This document shows positions 46,983-57,307 of a DNA stretch of 64,000 nt, one piece after another (position 1 is the stretch's first letter; each line of letters opens with the position of its first letter). A program made the translations under genes and the position numbers. Under the pieces are notes generated by a model that was given only the letters and a program-made list of their open reading frames with translations, did no database searches and had not been told where the DNA came from. The stretch covers positions 1 to 64,000 of the forward strand of contig NZ_PKLZ01000014.1 in NCBI RefSeq assembly GCF_002868715.1. The letters run 5' to 3'. The DNA is from Kineobactrum sediminis (lineage in GTDB: Bacteria > Pseudomonadota > Gammaproteobacteria > Pseudomonadales > Halieaceae).

Positions 46983-48137
46983 TTACACACTGCCGCGCAA
47001 CCGCATGATCACTTCCCGCAAGTGTGTCACTGCCCGCTCGATATCCGCTTCTGTGGTGAAGCGACCGCAGCACAGCCGCAAAGAGCTGTGGGCGAGGGCA
47101 GAATCCAGCCCGATTGCCCTCAGCACATAAGAGGGCTCCACACTCTCGGAGGTGCAGGCAGAGCCACTGGAGAGCGCGAGTTCACGTAGTGACATCAGCA
47201 GTGATTCGCCTTCGACCCCGGCCACGCTGACATTCAGCGCGCCGGGCAAACGCTGTTGCGGATGGCCGTTAAGACTCACGCCCTCAATGTCTGCAATACC
47301 GTGCCACAACCGCTCGCGCTGGGCCAGCAAGCGGATACTTTCCCCGGCCAGCTCTTCGCGTGCAATGGCCGCCGCTGTACCCAGGCCGACAATCTGGTGG
47401 GTAGGCAATGTGCCCGAGCGCATGCCGCGCTCGTGGCCGCCTCCGTGAATCTGCGCTTCCAGGCCGACCCGGGGCTGGCGTCGCACGTACAGGGCACCAA
47501 TTCCCTTGGGACCGTAGAATTTATGCGCCGACACCGACAACAGGTCCACCGGCAGCTGCGCCAGGTCCACCGCCATCTTGCCGACACTCTGGGCTGCATC
47601 GACGTGCAGCAATACGCCTGCCGCTCTGGTCACGGCACCGATTGCCGCAATATCGTTGACGGTACCCAATTCATTGTTCACCTGCATGATACTCACCAGC
47701 ACCGTATCCGGGCGCAGCGCTGCCGCCACACTGTCGGCACTGATCAGGCCATCATTACCCGGGCTCAACCAGGTTACCTCACAGCCCTGCTGTTCCAGCC
47801 AGGCGCAGGTGTCCAGCACAGCCTTGTGCTCGATTCGGGAGGTCACAATGTGGCCACCCCGCTCCCGGTAAAAACCGATAACGCCCTTGATCGCCAGGTT
47901 ATCGGCCTCTGTGGCGCCGGAAGTCCAGACAATCTCCCGGGGATCCGCATTCAGCAAGTCCGCCAGCTCGCGACGGGCCTGCTCCACTGCCTGCTCGGCG
48001 CGCCAGCCGTAAACGTGGGAGCGGGACGCGGGATTACCGAAATTACCATCCAGGGTAAGGCAGCCGGCCATGGCCTCCGCAACTCGCGGGTCCACCGGCG
48101 TAGTAGCAAGGTAATCGAGATAAACAGGGTTCTGCAT
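46983..48137 (-). CDS. iscS: Cysteine desulfurase (IscS-like)
   Basis: The 384-residue PLP enzyme releases sulfur from cysteine for Fe-S clusters and tRNA thiolation. It starts [20 protein letters not shown], has the PLP lysine in [12 protein letters not shown], and the persulfide Cys in SSGSACTS. The end ([20 protein letters not shown]) has the IscS layout but with two extra cysteines. The gene after it should be iscU, but ndk follows. It lies 29 bp downstream of iscR and should be under the same promoter. Confidence 0.93.
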   Translation of the reverse strand: MQNPVYLDYLATTPVDPRVAEAMAGCLTLDGNFGNPASRSHVYGWRAEQAVEQARRELADLLNADPREIVWTSGATEADNLAIKGVIGFYRERGGHIVTSRIEHKAVLDTCAWLEQQGCEVTWLSPGNDGLISADSVAAALRPDTVLVSIMQVNNELGTVNDIAAIGAVTRAAGVLLHVDAAQSVGKMAVDLAQLPVDLLSVSAHKFYGPKGIGALYVRRQPRVGLEAQIHGGGHERGMRSGTLPTHQIVGLGTAAAIAREELAGESIRLLAQRERLWHGIADIEGVSLNGHPQQRLPGALNVSVAGVEGESLLMSLRELALSSGSACTSESVEPSYVLRAIGLDSALAHSSLRLCCGRFTTEADIERAVTHLREVIMRLRGSV

Positions 48138-48166
48138 AAAGTTGCAATCGCTAAAAGAGAGGCGAG

Positions 48167-48646
48167 CTAGAGTTCCCGCAGGGCAACCAGGTCTCCCTCG
48201 AACGCGGGACGGCGGGATTCCTGCCGGTAGCTGACACTGCGCACTTCCTGTCTCTGAACCAGTGTAGCCAGGCTGATCTGGCTGAGAAAGCCATGAACCT
48301 GGTCACTGAGGTCCTGCCACAGGTGGTGGGTAAGGCAAACCTCGCCCTGCTGGCAATCGGCCTTGCCACCGCAGCCGGTGGCGTCTACCGCCTCGTCCAC
48401 AGCGTCAATGATCTGGGCGACGAAAATCGTCTCCTGTGTCCGCCCCAGACGGTATCCACCTCCCGGGCCACGAACGCTGGTTACCAGCTCATTGCGACGC
48501 AAGCGCGCAAACAACTGCTCCAGGTAAGACAGCGATATATCCTGGCGGCTGGAGATTTCGGCAAGACTGACCGGCCGTCCGCCGTCATGCAGGGCGAGAT
48601 CAAGCATCGCCGTGACCGCATAGCGTCCTTTGGTTGTCAAGCGCAT
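48167..48646 (-). CDS. iscR: Iron-sulfur cluster regulator IscR
   Basis: The 159-residue Rrf2-family repressor starts [19 protein letters not shown]. Its helix-turn-helix has [17 protein letters not shown] and [11 protein letters not shown]. The cluster ligands Cys 92, 98 and 104 and His 107 ([19 protein letters not shown]) are conserved at exactly the E. coli positions. The ATG at 48646 is the family start. An IscR-type binding site lies 36-60 bp upstream. Confidence 0.95.
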   Translation of the reverse strand: MRLTTKGRYAVTAMLDLALHDGGRPVSLAEISSRQDISLSYLEQLFARLRRNELVTSVRGPGGGYRLGRTQETIFVAQIIDAVDEAVDATGCGGKADCQQGEVCLTHHLWQDLSDQVHGFLSQISLATLVQRQEVRSVSYRQESRRPAFEGDLVALREL

Positions 48647-48681
48647 GCCAGCTCCCGTGAGGCTAAAGACTGCAGTATGCA

Positions 48682-48706
48682 ATAACCGACCAAAACGATC
48701 AACTTT
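48682..48706 (-). promoter_or_regulatory. IscR type 1 binding site upstream of iscR
   Basis: Read on the minus strand, the 25 bp match the E. coli type 1 consensus (ATASYYGACTRWWWYAGTCRRSTAT) at about 20 positions; the halves are AAAGTTGATC and GGTCGGTTAT. It lies between trmJ and iscR, so autoregulation by [2Fe-2S]-IscR is likely preserved. Confidence 0.7.
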
Positions 48707-48711
48707 AACAA

Positions 48712-49449
48712 TCAACCATCCCGAGGCACGTGTTTGGCGGTTTCGGTCAGAATTCCACGGAGAATATTGAGCTCCATTTCATCCAGCCGCACCCGACTGT
48801 ACAGGCGGCGCAATCGCACCATCAACTGCCTTGGCGCCTGCGGGTCGAGGAAGCCGATAGCCACCAGCGTCTTCTCCAGATGCTCATAAAAGCGCTCCAT
48901 GTTGGCGACCGTACTGAAGGGCGCGTCCCAGTCCTGGTCGGCGCTGACCGGCAGGTCGTCGGCAACCTGCAACATGCGCAGCTCATAGCAGACGATCTGC
49001 ACCGCCATAGCCAGGTTCAGCGAACTGTAGGCACTGTCGGACGGGATGTTCAGGTGCAGGTTGCACAGTTTCAACTCTTCGTTGGTAAGGCCCCTGTCCT
49101 CGCGCCCGAACAATACCGCGACCTGCTCCCGTGAAGAGGCTGCGGCAATATGCCCCGCGCACTGCCGCGGATCCAGCAACGGCCAGGGAATACGCCGCTC
49201 CCGCGCACTGGTACCCACCACGAACTGGCAGTCCGCAATGGCCTCTTCAAGGGTGTCACAGACCATCGCCTGCTCCAGCACATCCAGCGCGCCCGCGGCC
49301 CGCCAGGTTGCCTGTTCATCGGGAAACTGGCGCGGCGCCACCAGGCACAGTCGCGACAGGCCCATATTTTTCATGGCCCGGGCGACTGCTCCGATATTGC
49401 CCGGATGGCTGGTGTTTACCAGTACGATGCGTATATTGTCAGGATTCAT
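48712..49449 (-). CDS. trmJ: tRNA (cytidine/uridine-2'-O-)-methyltransferase TrmJ
   Basis: The 245-residue SPOUT methyltransferase modifies position 32 of several tRNAs. It starts [31 protein letters not shown]; the knot motifs are [17 protein letters not shown] and [24 protein letters not shown]. The ATG at 49449 matches the family start. It lies upstream of iscR and divergent from suhB, the arrangement known in Pseudomonas but with cysE missing. Confidence 0.96.
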   Translation of the reverse strand: MNPDNIRIVLVNTSHPGNIGAVARAMKNMGLSRLCLVAPRQFPDEQATWRAAGALDVLEQAMVCDTLEEAIADCQFVVGTSARERRIPWPLLDPRQCAGHIAAASSREQVAVLFGREDRGLTNEELKLCNLHLNIPSDSAYSSLNLAMAVQIVCYELRMLQVADDLPVSADQDWDAPFSTVANMERFYEHLEKTLVAIGFLDPQAPRQLMVRLRRLYSRVRLDEMELNILRGILTETAKHVPRDG

Positions 49450-49574
49450 ATGATGCTTGTGCGCGCCTGCGGCCATGTTGAAGAAGCCGGCAAGTGTAGC
49501 AGATTAGCGGTATTATCAGGGCCGAATGTACTGTTATAATCCCGCGCCCGAAAACGCCCACCCAGGACACTATT

Positions 49575-50372
49575 ATGGAACCGATGGTCAACATTGCGCT
49601 GCGCGCAGCCCGCAAGGCCGGGGAGCAGATCGTACGCGCTTCGGATGACCTCGATCGCATCGAAGTCCAGCAAAAAGGCGTCAACGATTTCGTCTCCGAG
49701 GTTGATCGTGCCACCGAACGCGAAATCATTTACCAGTTGCGCAAGGCCTTCCCGGATCACGCCATACTGGGCGAGGAAGGCGGCCTGACGGGTGACGAGA
49801 ACGCCGATTATCGATGGCTGATTGATCCCCTGGATGGCACCACCAACTTTCTCCGGGGCATCCCCCACTATGCCGTCTCCATTGCCTGCCTGTACAAGGG
49901 CAAGGTGGAACACGCGGTCATCCTGGACCCGGTTCGCCGCGAGGAATTCACCGCCTCACGCGGCCGCGGTGCCCAGCTCAATGGCCGCCGGATCCGGGTC
50001 AGCAGCCGCCCCAGCCTTGAGGGCGCACTGCTGGGCACCGGCATTCCTTACAAGGATCATTGCGATGACCAGCTTGGCCCCTACAGCAAGACCCTCGAGA
50101 TTCTGGCAGGGCAATGCGCCGGTATCCGCCGCGCTGGTGCTGCCGCGCTTGACCTGGCCTATGTGGCTGCGGGCCGCCTGGATGCTTTCTGGGAAATCGG
50201 GCTGTCGCCCTGGGATATGGCGGCCGGGGTGCTGCTGATTCGCGAGGCCGGCGGCCTGGTGGCTGATATTGATGCGTCAGAGAACTATCTGGAGTCGGGC
50301 AACATCGTGTGCGGCAACCCGAAATGCTTCAAGGCGGTATTGCAGGCGACCCGGCCGCTGCTGGGTCGCTAA
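49575..50372 (+). CDS. suhB: Inositol-1-monophosphatase family protein SuhB
   Basis: The 265-residue Mg-dependent phosphatase starts PMVNIALRAARKAGEQIVRA. The metal-site motifs are ILGEEGG, IDPLDGTTNFLRG and WDMAAGVLLIREAGG. In E. coli SuhB is also part of rRNA antitermination complexes. It is divergent from trmJ and ends 23 bp before the convergent secF. Confidence 0.97.
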   Translation: MEPMVNIALRAARKAGEQIVRASDDLDRIEVQQKGVNDFVSEVDRATEREIIYQLRKAFPDHAILGEEGGLTGDENADYRWLIDPLDGTTNFLRGIPHYAVSIACLYKGKVEHAVILDPVRREEFTASRGRGAQLNGRRIRVSSRPSLEGALLGTGIPYKDHCDDQLGPYSKTLEILAGQCAGIRRAGAAALDLAYVAAGRLDAFWEIGLSPWDMAAGVLLIREAGGLVADIDASENYLESGNIVCGNPKCFKAVLQATRPLLGR

Positions 50373-50395
50373 ACGGCCTCGGTCTTTGTGCCGGG

Positions 50396-51310
50396 TCAGG
50401 GCACCAGCTCGTCCTGCTCGGCTCCTTCCTTCACAGGCAACATCAGGTCTTCCTTGCTGACCCCCATCAACACCAGCGTATTCGCCGCCACATAGATGGA
50501 CGAATAGGTACCCACAACCACCCCTACCAACAGCGCAACAGCAAAACCGTTGATCATTTCACCGCCAAAGATTGCCAGTGAAGCCAATACCAGCAACGTG
50601 GTCAATGACGTTACCAGGGTGCGGCCCAGGGTTTCGCTCAGGGAGATATTGATGATTTCAATAGGGTCGGATTTGCGCAACTTGCGAAAGTTTTCGCGAA
50701 TGCGGTCCGAGACCACAATGGTATCGTTGAGCGAGTAACCGATGACCGCCAGCAGTGCCGCCAGTACCGTAAGATCAAACTCAAGGCCGATGATCGAGAA
50801 GAAGCCCAGGGTAATGATCACGTCGTGAATCAGTGCCGAAACTGCCCCCACCGCGAATTTGAACTGGAAGCGGAAAGCGACATAGATCATCACCAGCCCC
50901 AGTGCCAGCAGCATGGCCAGACCGCCCTGTTCGCGCAATTCATCGCCCACCTGGGGGCCGACAAACTCGATCCGGCGCAGCTCGACGATGCCGTCAAAGT
51001 TGTCTTGCAACAGGCGCAGCAAGGCGTTGCCTTCCGTATCCGCATGGCCCTGGGGCAGGCGGATCATGACATCCCGGTCGGTACCGAAACTCACCACAAT
51101 GGCTCCTGCATAACCGCCGGTATCGAGTAAGTCGCGGATACTGCCGAGGTCGGCGGTTTCACTGTAATTGACCTCAACCAGGGTGCCGCCGGTGAAATCC
51201 AGGCCCCATTGCAGTTGCCGGGTTGCCAGCGAGCCGATCGCAACCAGCAGCAGCAGTACTGAAAAAGCCAACGCCAGTTTGCGCTGGCCCATAAAATTGA
51301 TAACTTTCAT
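50396..51310 (-). CDS. secF: Protein translocase subunit SecF
   Basis: The 304-residue inner-membrane protein has six helices. The first is followed by the family motif WGLDFTGGTLVEV, and the last group contains GYSLNDTIVVSDRIREN and ETLGRTLVTSLTTLLVLASL. It works with SecD to use the proton gradient in protein export. Its ATG overlaps the secD stop (ATGA). Confidence 0.97.
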   Translation of the reverse strand: MKVINFMGQRKLALAFSVLLLLVAIGSLATRQLQWGLDFTGGTLVEVNYSETADLGSIRDLLDTGGYAGAIVVSFGTDRDVMIRLPQGHADTEGNALLRLLQDNFDGIVELRRIEFVGPQVGDELREQGGLAMLLALGLVMIYVAFRFQFKFAVGAVSALIHDVIITLGFFSIIGLEFDLTVLAALLAVIGYSLNDTIVVSDRIRENFRKLRKSDPIEIINISLSETLGRTLVTSLTTLLVLASLAIFGGEMINGFAVALLVGVVVGTYSSIYVAANTLVLMGVSKEDLMLPVKEGAEQDELVP

Positions 51311-53187
51311 GACTGGCTCCCACCGATAGACAACGTCTTGACCTTGCGACCACCGTAAACCAGGTTAACCAGTGCACGGGTCCCCACAATAGCGGTAAAC
51401 ATGGAGGTCACAATACCCACGGAGAGTGTAACGGCGAAGCCCTTGATCGGGCCGGTACCCACCGCATAGAGAATCACCGCCACAATCAGGGTGGTGATGT
51501 TGGCATCCAGAATGGTGGACAAAGCTGCGTTGTAACCCGAATGAATAGCCATCTGCGGTGATCGCCCGTCGCGCAACTCCTCACGGATACGCGAGAAAAT
51601 GAGCACGTTGGCATCCACCGCCATCCCCACCGTCAACACAATACCCGCGATACCCGGCAGCGTCAGGGTGGCCCCGATCATGGACATGAAGGCCACCAGC
51701 AACACCAGGTTGGCGCTCAGGGCGACAACAGCGATGAGGCCAAACACCCGGTAGTAGAGCACCATGAACAGTACCACCAGGGCCAGGCCAAACTGCACCG
51801 ACTTGACCCCGAGGCGAATATTCTCCGCGCCCAGCGATGGGCCAACCGTGCGCTCTTCGACAAAGGAAATGGGCGCCGCAAGGGCACCGGCGCGCAGCAT
51901 CAGGGCCAGCTCGGACGCTTCCATCGGGCTGTCGAGGCCGGTGATCTGGAACTGGCCGCCCAAGGCCGACTGGATAACCGGGGCGGTCAGCAGCTTGCGT
52001 TCGTCATAGGGAATCTGTATCGGCTTTTCCGTGCCGTCTTCCTGGATTTCATAACGGGTACGGAATTTACGCTCGATAAACAAAACGCCCATGCGCCGCT
52101 TCACATTGTCGCGGGTGACCCTCGACATCATGGTACCGCCCTCCCCGTCCAGGCTGATCTGCACGTTGGGGCGACCATTTTCGTCAAAGCTTGCCTGGGC
52201 ATTGGCGACGCGCTCACCGGTAATGATGATGTCCCGCTCCAGAAACTCGGACATGCCCGCACGGTCTTCGCCGCGGTATTCGAACCGCTGTTTCTCTGAA
52301 TCGGGGGCATCCGGCCTGGCCACCAACCGGAACTCGAGGTTTGCCACGGTACCCAGGATACGCTTGGCTTCCGCCGTATCCTGTATGCCCGGCAGCTCGA
52401 CCACGATACGGTTCTGGCCCTGGCGTTGCACCAGCGGTTCGGACACGCCTATCTCGTTCACCCGGTTGCGCAGGGTGGTCAGGTTCTGGGTCACCGCGTA
52501 GTTGGCGATTTCGCTCATCGTCTGGTCGGTCATCGCACCTGTCAGCACCCAGCTGTCGCCGCTGCGGTCCTCTTCCAGGACGAGTTCCGGATGATTTTCA
52601 CTGACCAGCGCGCGGGCCTGCTCGCGATCTTCCTCCGAGCGCAGCCGTATGACTACGTTGCCGTCACTGCCGGTATCGGCCAGGCCACGGATACGCTCTT
52701 CGCGCAGCGCCCGCCTGATGGCAGTGACATAGTATTCCCGCCGCCGGTCGATAGCGGCCTCAACATCCACCTCCAGCTTGAAATGCACACCACCGCTCAG
52801 GTCCAGGCCCAGTTTCATCGGCTGGCCACCGAAATCACTGAGCCAGGACGGTGTCGTCGGCGCCAGATTAAGGGCCACAATAAAGCCGTCACCCAGGGCG
52901 CGCTGTACCCGCGCCTGCGCCACCAACTGCTTCCCCGCCTCCTGCAAGCGCACCAGCGCGTTGCGGCCATTGGGTGCTATCTCTTCCCCGAAATGTTCAA
53001 TGCCCGCTTCATTCAGAGCCTCGGTTGCCCGAGCCAGGGTCCGCTCGTCAATGACCTGGGCACTGCTCTCACCGGTAATTTGCAGGGCGGGATCCGGCGC
53101 ATACAGGTTGGGCGCGGCGTAAAACAGCCCCAGTACCAGTACTGACAACACCAGCAGGTACTTCCATAAGGGATATTTATTCAGCAT
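51307..53187 (-). CDS. secD: Protein translocase subunit SecD
   Basis: The 626-residue partner of SecF begins MLNKYPLWKYLLVLSVLVLGLFYAAPNLY and has a large periplasmic part with LGLDLSGGVHFKLEVD. Six helices include MLRAGALAAPI and GMAVDANVLIFSRIREEL. The ATG at 53187 gives the correct first helix; longer frames are not supported. yajC and tgt, which usually precede secD, are absent; purL lies upstream instead. Confidence 0.97.
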   Translation of the reverse strand: MLNKYPLWKYLLVLSVLVLGLFYAAPNLYAPDPALQITGESSAQVIDERTLARATEALNEAGIEHFGEEIAPNGRNALVRLQEAGKQLVAQARVQRALGDGFIVALNLAPTTPSWLSDFGGQPMKLGLDLSGGVHFKLEVDVEAAIDRRREYYVTAIRRALREERIRGLADTGSDGNVVIRLRSEEDREQARALVSENHPELVLEEDRSGDSWVLTGAMTDQTMSEIANYAVTQNLTTLRNRVNEIGVSEPLVQRQGQNRIVVELPGIQDTAEAKRILGTVANLEFRLVARPDAPDSEKQRFEYRGEDRAGMSEFLERDIIITGERVANAQASFDENGRPNVQISLDGEGGTMMSRVTRDNVKRRMGVLFIERKFRTRYEIQEDGTEKPIQIPYDERKLLTAPVIQSALGGQFQITGLDSPMEASELALMLRAGALAAPISFVEERTVGPSLGAENIRLGVKSVQFGLALVVLFMVLYYRVFGLIAVVALSANLVLLVAFMSMIGATLTLPGIAGIVLTVGMAVDANVLIFSRIREELRDGRSPQMAIHSGYNAALSTILDANITTLIVAVILYAVGTGPIKGFAVTLSVGIVTSMFTAIVGTRALVNLVYGGRKVKTLSIGGSQS

Positions 53188-53290
53188 AGCAACACTCTGG
53201 CAGGAAGTTTGGCCTCGGCGACACCGTGGTGACGCCGGGTACGGAAAGTTCGCCATTATAGATAAACAGGGGACAGTCACAAGGGGTAGC

Positions 53291-56200
53291 TCACCCGACC
53301 CACTGGCGGGCATTGCGAAACAGCCGCAACCAGGGGCCGTCTTCCGCCCATTCCGGTGGCGCCCAGGAGTGCTGGACCGCCCGATAGGACCGCTCCGGAT
53401 GCGGCATCATGATGGTGGCGCGACCATCGGTGCTGGTCAGGCCGGCAATGCCCGCCGGTGAGCCGTTCGGGTTGGCCGGATAGCGCACAGCCACAGACAG
53501 ATCGTTCTCCACATAGGCAAGCGCCACCGTATTGCCACTGACACACGCCGCTTCCGCCTCGGGGCTGGAAAACTCTGCACGGCCCTCGCCGTGGGCGACC
53601 GCTATCGGCATATGCGCCCCGGACATCCCGCGGAGCAGGATAGAGGGGGTATCCGCTACCCGCACCAGCGCCAGGCGCGCCTCGAACTGTTCCGAGCGAT
53701 TGCGCACAAATCGCGGCCAATGTCCCGCGCCGGGAATCAGCTCACGCACGGTGGACACCATCTGGCAGCCGTTGCACACACCCAGGGTAAAGCTGTCCCC
53801 GCGCTCAAAAAATCGACTGAACTGGTCGCGCAGGTCGCTGTTGAAGAGAATGCTTTTGGCCCAGCCCTCTCCCGCACCGAGTACATCGCCGTAGGAAAAT
53901 CCGCCACAGGCCACCAGGCCCTTGAATTCCTGCAGGGAGCGACCGCCGCCGAGGAGATCACTCATGTGCACATCAACCGCAGTGAATCCGGCGCGGTGCA
54001 GGGCAGCGGCCATTTCCACATGGCCATTGACCCCCTGCTCCCGCAATACGGCGATCCGGGGACGTTGCCCGGTATTGATATAAGGCGCCGCGATATCCTC
54101 CGCAGGATCAAAGGTCAGCCCCGCGGAAAGCCCCGGATCCGGTGCGGTGATGCGCTCAAACTCTTCCTGCGCACAGTCGGGGTTATCACGCAGCGCCTGG
54201 ATTTCATAGCTGGTGCGGGCCCACAGGGTCTGCAAACGGCTGCGGCTGTCGCGTAGCAGTACAGTGTCGGCGTCGGTAATCGTGATGGTATCCCCGGCCA
54301 CTGCGCAGCCCAGGCTGTAAAGACAGTCACCAATGCCCAGGGCAGCCGCCCTGGCCTGCAACTGTGGCACATCGGCATTCGCCACCTGCAGCACGGCGCC
54401 CGCCTCTTCGGCGAACAGGCGCTGCCGGGCGTCGCCGGGCAGCGTGGCCAGATCCACCGCCAGGCCACAGTGGCCGGCAAAGGCCATTTCCACCAGCGTG
54501 GCCAACAGGCCGCCATCGGAACGGTCATGGTAGGCCAGCAGTGTGCCGGCCTGCAGGAACTCTTGCACCAGGGTAAAAAAAGCACGCAGATCCGCCGGGT
54601 CGGCTATGTCCGGCACCTCGTTGCCGAGCTGGCCGTACACCTGGGCCAATGCCGAGCCACCAAGCCGACCGGCACCGCGACCCAGATCCAGCAGCATCAG
54701 CTGCGCCGCCGCCTCGGGCTGCAACTGTGGGGTTACCGCCAGGCGCACATCGGTGACCGGCGCAAACGCAGACACCACCAGGGACACCGGTGCGGTCACC
54801 GCGCGTTGTTCGCCCTGCTGTTGCCAGGTCGTGCGCATGGACATGGAATCCTTGCCCACCGGAATGGTAATGCCCAGTGCCGGGCAGAACTCCATACCCA
54901 CCGCATGTACGGTGTCGTAAAGCACTTCATCCTCAACACCGTGGCCGGCGGCACACATCCAGTTGGCGGAGAGCTTGATATCGGCCAGGGCGGCAATCGG
55001 TGCCGCGCTGATGTTGGTAATCGCTTCGGCAACAGCCATGCGCCCGGATGCGGGGCCATTGACCAGGGCCAGCGGGCTGCGCTCTCCCATGGCCATGGCT
55101 TCGCCGGCGAAACCCTCATAGGAGACAGTGGTGACCGCACAGTCGGCGACCGGCACCTGCCAGGGGCCTACCATCTGGTCCCGCACCACCATCCCGGTCA
55201 CCGTGCGGTCGCCGATCGTGATCAGGAACTGCTTGCTGGCCACGGCGGGTAATTGCAACACCCGCTCCACCGCTTCCAGCAGTGGTACATCCAGCGCCAA
55301 CGGCGCATGTGCCACCGGCCGGCGCGTTATCTCGCGCTGCATTTTCGGGGCCTTGCCAAATAACACCGACATCGGCAGGTCCACCGGCGCGTTACCAAAC
55401 CGGTCATCGGTAACGGTCAGGTGCAGGTCGGCGGTCGCCTCACCCACCACCGCATAGGGGCAGCGCTCGCGGCGACAGATCGCCTCAAAACAGGCCAGGT
55501 CAGCCGGCTCCACCGCCAGTACGTAGCGTTCCTGGGATTCATTGCACCAGATTTCCACCGGCGACATACCGGGCTCATCATTGGGCACCGCCCGCAGCGC
55601 AAAACGACCGCCGCGGCCACCATCCTTCACCAGTTCCGGCAGGGCATTGGACAAGCCACCGGCACCGACATCGTGAATAAAGGCGACGGGGTTGTTCTCA
55701 CCCAGCTGCCAGCAGCGGTCGATCACTTCCTGGCAGCGGCGCTCCATTTCCGGATTCTGCCGCTGGACCGATGCGAAATCGAGATCCTCGGCGCTGGCGC
55801 CGCTGGCCATGGATGACGCCGCGCCACCGCCGAGGCCGATCAACATCGCCGGGCCACCGAGCACAATCAGCTGCGCGCCGGGCATGAATTCGCCCTTCTC
55901 CACGTGTTCCTCGCGGATATTGCCATAGCCCCCGGCAATCATGATCGGCTTGTGGTAACCCCGGCGCTCCGGGCCATTGGCCCCCGGTGCGTCCTGCTCA
56001 AAGCTGCGAAAATAGCCGCACAGGTTCGGGCGGCCGAATTCATTATTGAACGCGGCGCCACCGATGGGGCCCTCAAGCATGATATCCAGCGCCGATACGA
56101 TCCGCGCGGGTTTGCCGTAATCGCTTTCCCAGGGCTGGCCATAACCCGGAATCTGCAGGTTTGACACTGAAAAGCCGGCCAGCCCAACCTTGGGCTTGGA

Positions 56201-57190
56201 ACCCCGGCCGACCGCACCCTCATCCCGAATTTCCCCACCCGCGCCGGTACCGGCACCCGGAAAGGGGGCGATCGCCGTCGGGTGGTTATGGGTTTCCACC
56301 TTCATCAGCAGATGGATATTTTCTTCGGAGAAGCCGTACTCCGCGCTCTCCGGGTCCGGGTAAAAACGACCGGCCCGGTGACCGGTGATAACGGCGGCAT
56401 TATCAGAGTAGGCAGACAGTACATTGTCACCGCCACAGGCATAGGTGTTGCGAATCATCCCGAACAGGGACTTATCCTGGTTCACACCATCGATAGTCCA
56501 GCTGGCATTGAAAATCTTGTGCCGGCAGTGCTCGGAGTTTGCCTGGGCGAACATCATCAACTCCACGTCGCTGGGATTGCGCGCGAGCCCGATGAAGCTT
56601 TCCAGCAGATAATCGATCTCGTCAGCCGCCAGCGCCAGGCCCAGCGCCTTATCGGCCTGCACCAGGGCATCCCGCCCGCCACCGAGAACATCGATCTCGG
56701 CCATGACAGCGGGTTGCAGCTCCCTGAACAGCACCGCGGCCTCTGCGAGCGAGTCGAGCACACTTTCGGTCATACGCTCGTGCAGTAGCGCCAGCACCCG
56801 GCTGTGGGACCCGGCGGTGAGGTCGTCCGGCAGTGACAAATACCAGGCCGTGCCCCGCTCGAGACGCTGCACCTCGTGCAGCCCACAATTATGGGCAATG
56901 TCGGTGGCCTTGCTGGACCAGGGAGAAATGGTACCGGGCCGCGGCACTACCAGTCGCAGGTCACCACTGGTGGTGGCCGGGGAAGTGTGCGCCCTATCGT
57001 CGCGAGACTCGTCGTGCAGCAACTGCTGCAGCCGCTGTTGCCGGCTGGGCTCGAGAGCACCATCGACCTGCGCGAAATGCACGAACTCGCAGTGCAACAA
57101 CCGGATATCGGGATGAATGGCGAACAGTTTTTGTGCCAGCCTGTCGCGCCGAAAGCGCGACAGGGCCGGGGCACCGCGCAGAATCAACAT
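53291..57190 (-). CDS. purL: Phosphoribosylformylglycinamidine synthase
   Basis: The 1299-residue large-form purine-biosynthesis enzyme makes FGAM from FGAR, glutamine and ATP. It starts [18 protein letters not shown]. The synthetase core has [19 protein letters not shown] and [11 protein letters not shown]. The C-terminal class I amidotransferase has the nucleophile Cys in [12 protein letters not shown] and the His/Glu in [10 protein letters not shown]. The length is normal for the single-chain gammaproteobacterial type. It appears monocistronic. Confidence 0.98.
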   Translation of the reverse strand: MLILRGAPALSRFRRDRLAQKLFAIHPDIRLLHCEFVHFAQVDGALEPSRQQRLQQLLHDESRDDRAHTSPATTSGDLRLVVPRPGTISPWSSKATDIAHNCGLHEVQRLERGTAWYLSLPDDLTAGSHSRVLALLHERMTESVLDSLAEAAVLFRELQPAVMAEIDVLGGGRDALVQADKALGLALAADEIDYLLESFIGLARNPSDVELMMFAQANSEHCRHKIFNASWTIDGVNQDKSLFGMIRNTYACGGDNVLSAYSDNAAVITGHRAGRFYPDPESAEYGFSEENIHLLMKVETHNHPTAIAPFPGAGTGAGGEIRDEGAVGRGSKPKVGLAGFSVSNLQIPGYGQPWESDYGKPARIVSALDIMLEGPIGGAAFNNEFGRPNLCGYFRSFEQDAPGANGPERRGYHKPIMIAGGYGNIREEHVEKGEFMPGAQLIVLGGPAMLIGLGGGAASSMASGASAEDLDFASVQRQNPEMERRCQEVIDRCWQLGENNPVAFIHDVGAGGLSNALPELVKDGGRGGRFALRAVPNDEPGMSPVEIWCNESQERYVLAVEPADLACFEAICRRERCPYAVVGEATADLHLTVTDDRFGNAPVDLPMSVLFGKAPKMQREITRRPVAHAPLALDVPLLEAVERVLQLPAVASKQFLITIGDRTVTGMVVRDQMVGPWQVPVADCAVTTVSYEGFAGEAMAMGERSPLALVNGPASGRMAVAEAITNISAAPIAALADIKLSANWMCAAGHGVEDEVLYDTVHAVGMEFCPALGITIPVGKDSMSMRTTWQQQGEQRAVTAPVSLVVSAFAPVTDVRLAVTPQLQPEAAAQLMLLDLGRGAGRLGGSALAQVYGQLGNEVPDIADPADLRAFFTLVQEFLQAGTLLAYHDRSDGGLLATLVEMAFAGHCGLAVDLATLPGDARQRLFAEEAGAVLQVANADVPQLQARAAALGIGDCLYSLGCAVAGDTITITDADTVLLRDSRSRLQTLWARTSYEIQALRDNPDCAQEEFERITAPDPGLSAGLTFDPAEDIAAPYINTGQRPRIAVLREQGVNGHVEMAAALHRAGFTAVDVHMSDLLGGGRSLQEFKGLVACGGFSYGDVLGAGEGWAKSILFNSDLRDQFSRFFERGDSFTLGVCNGCQMVSTVRELIPGAGHWPRFVRNRSEQFEARLALVRVADTPSILLRGMSGAHMPIAVAHGEGRAEFSSPEAEAACVSGNTVALAYVENDLSVAVRYPANPNGSPAGIAGLTSTDGRATIMMPHPERSYRAVQHSWAPPEWAEDGPWLRLFRNARQWVG

Positions 57191-57307
57191 GCTGATGCGA
57201 GCTCCAGGAGAGGTCTTCCAAAAGCGCGTTACTATACGTGATTCCGGCGCCGCCGGTAACTGGCAATCCGTCCCAAAAGGCCCACCGGGATGGCGGACCC
57301 GGCAATA

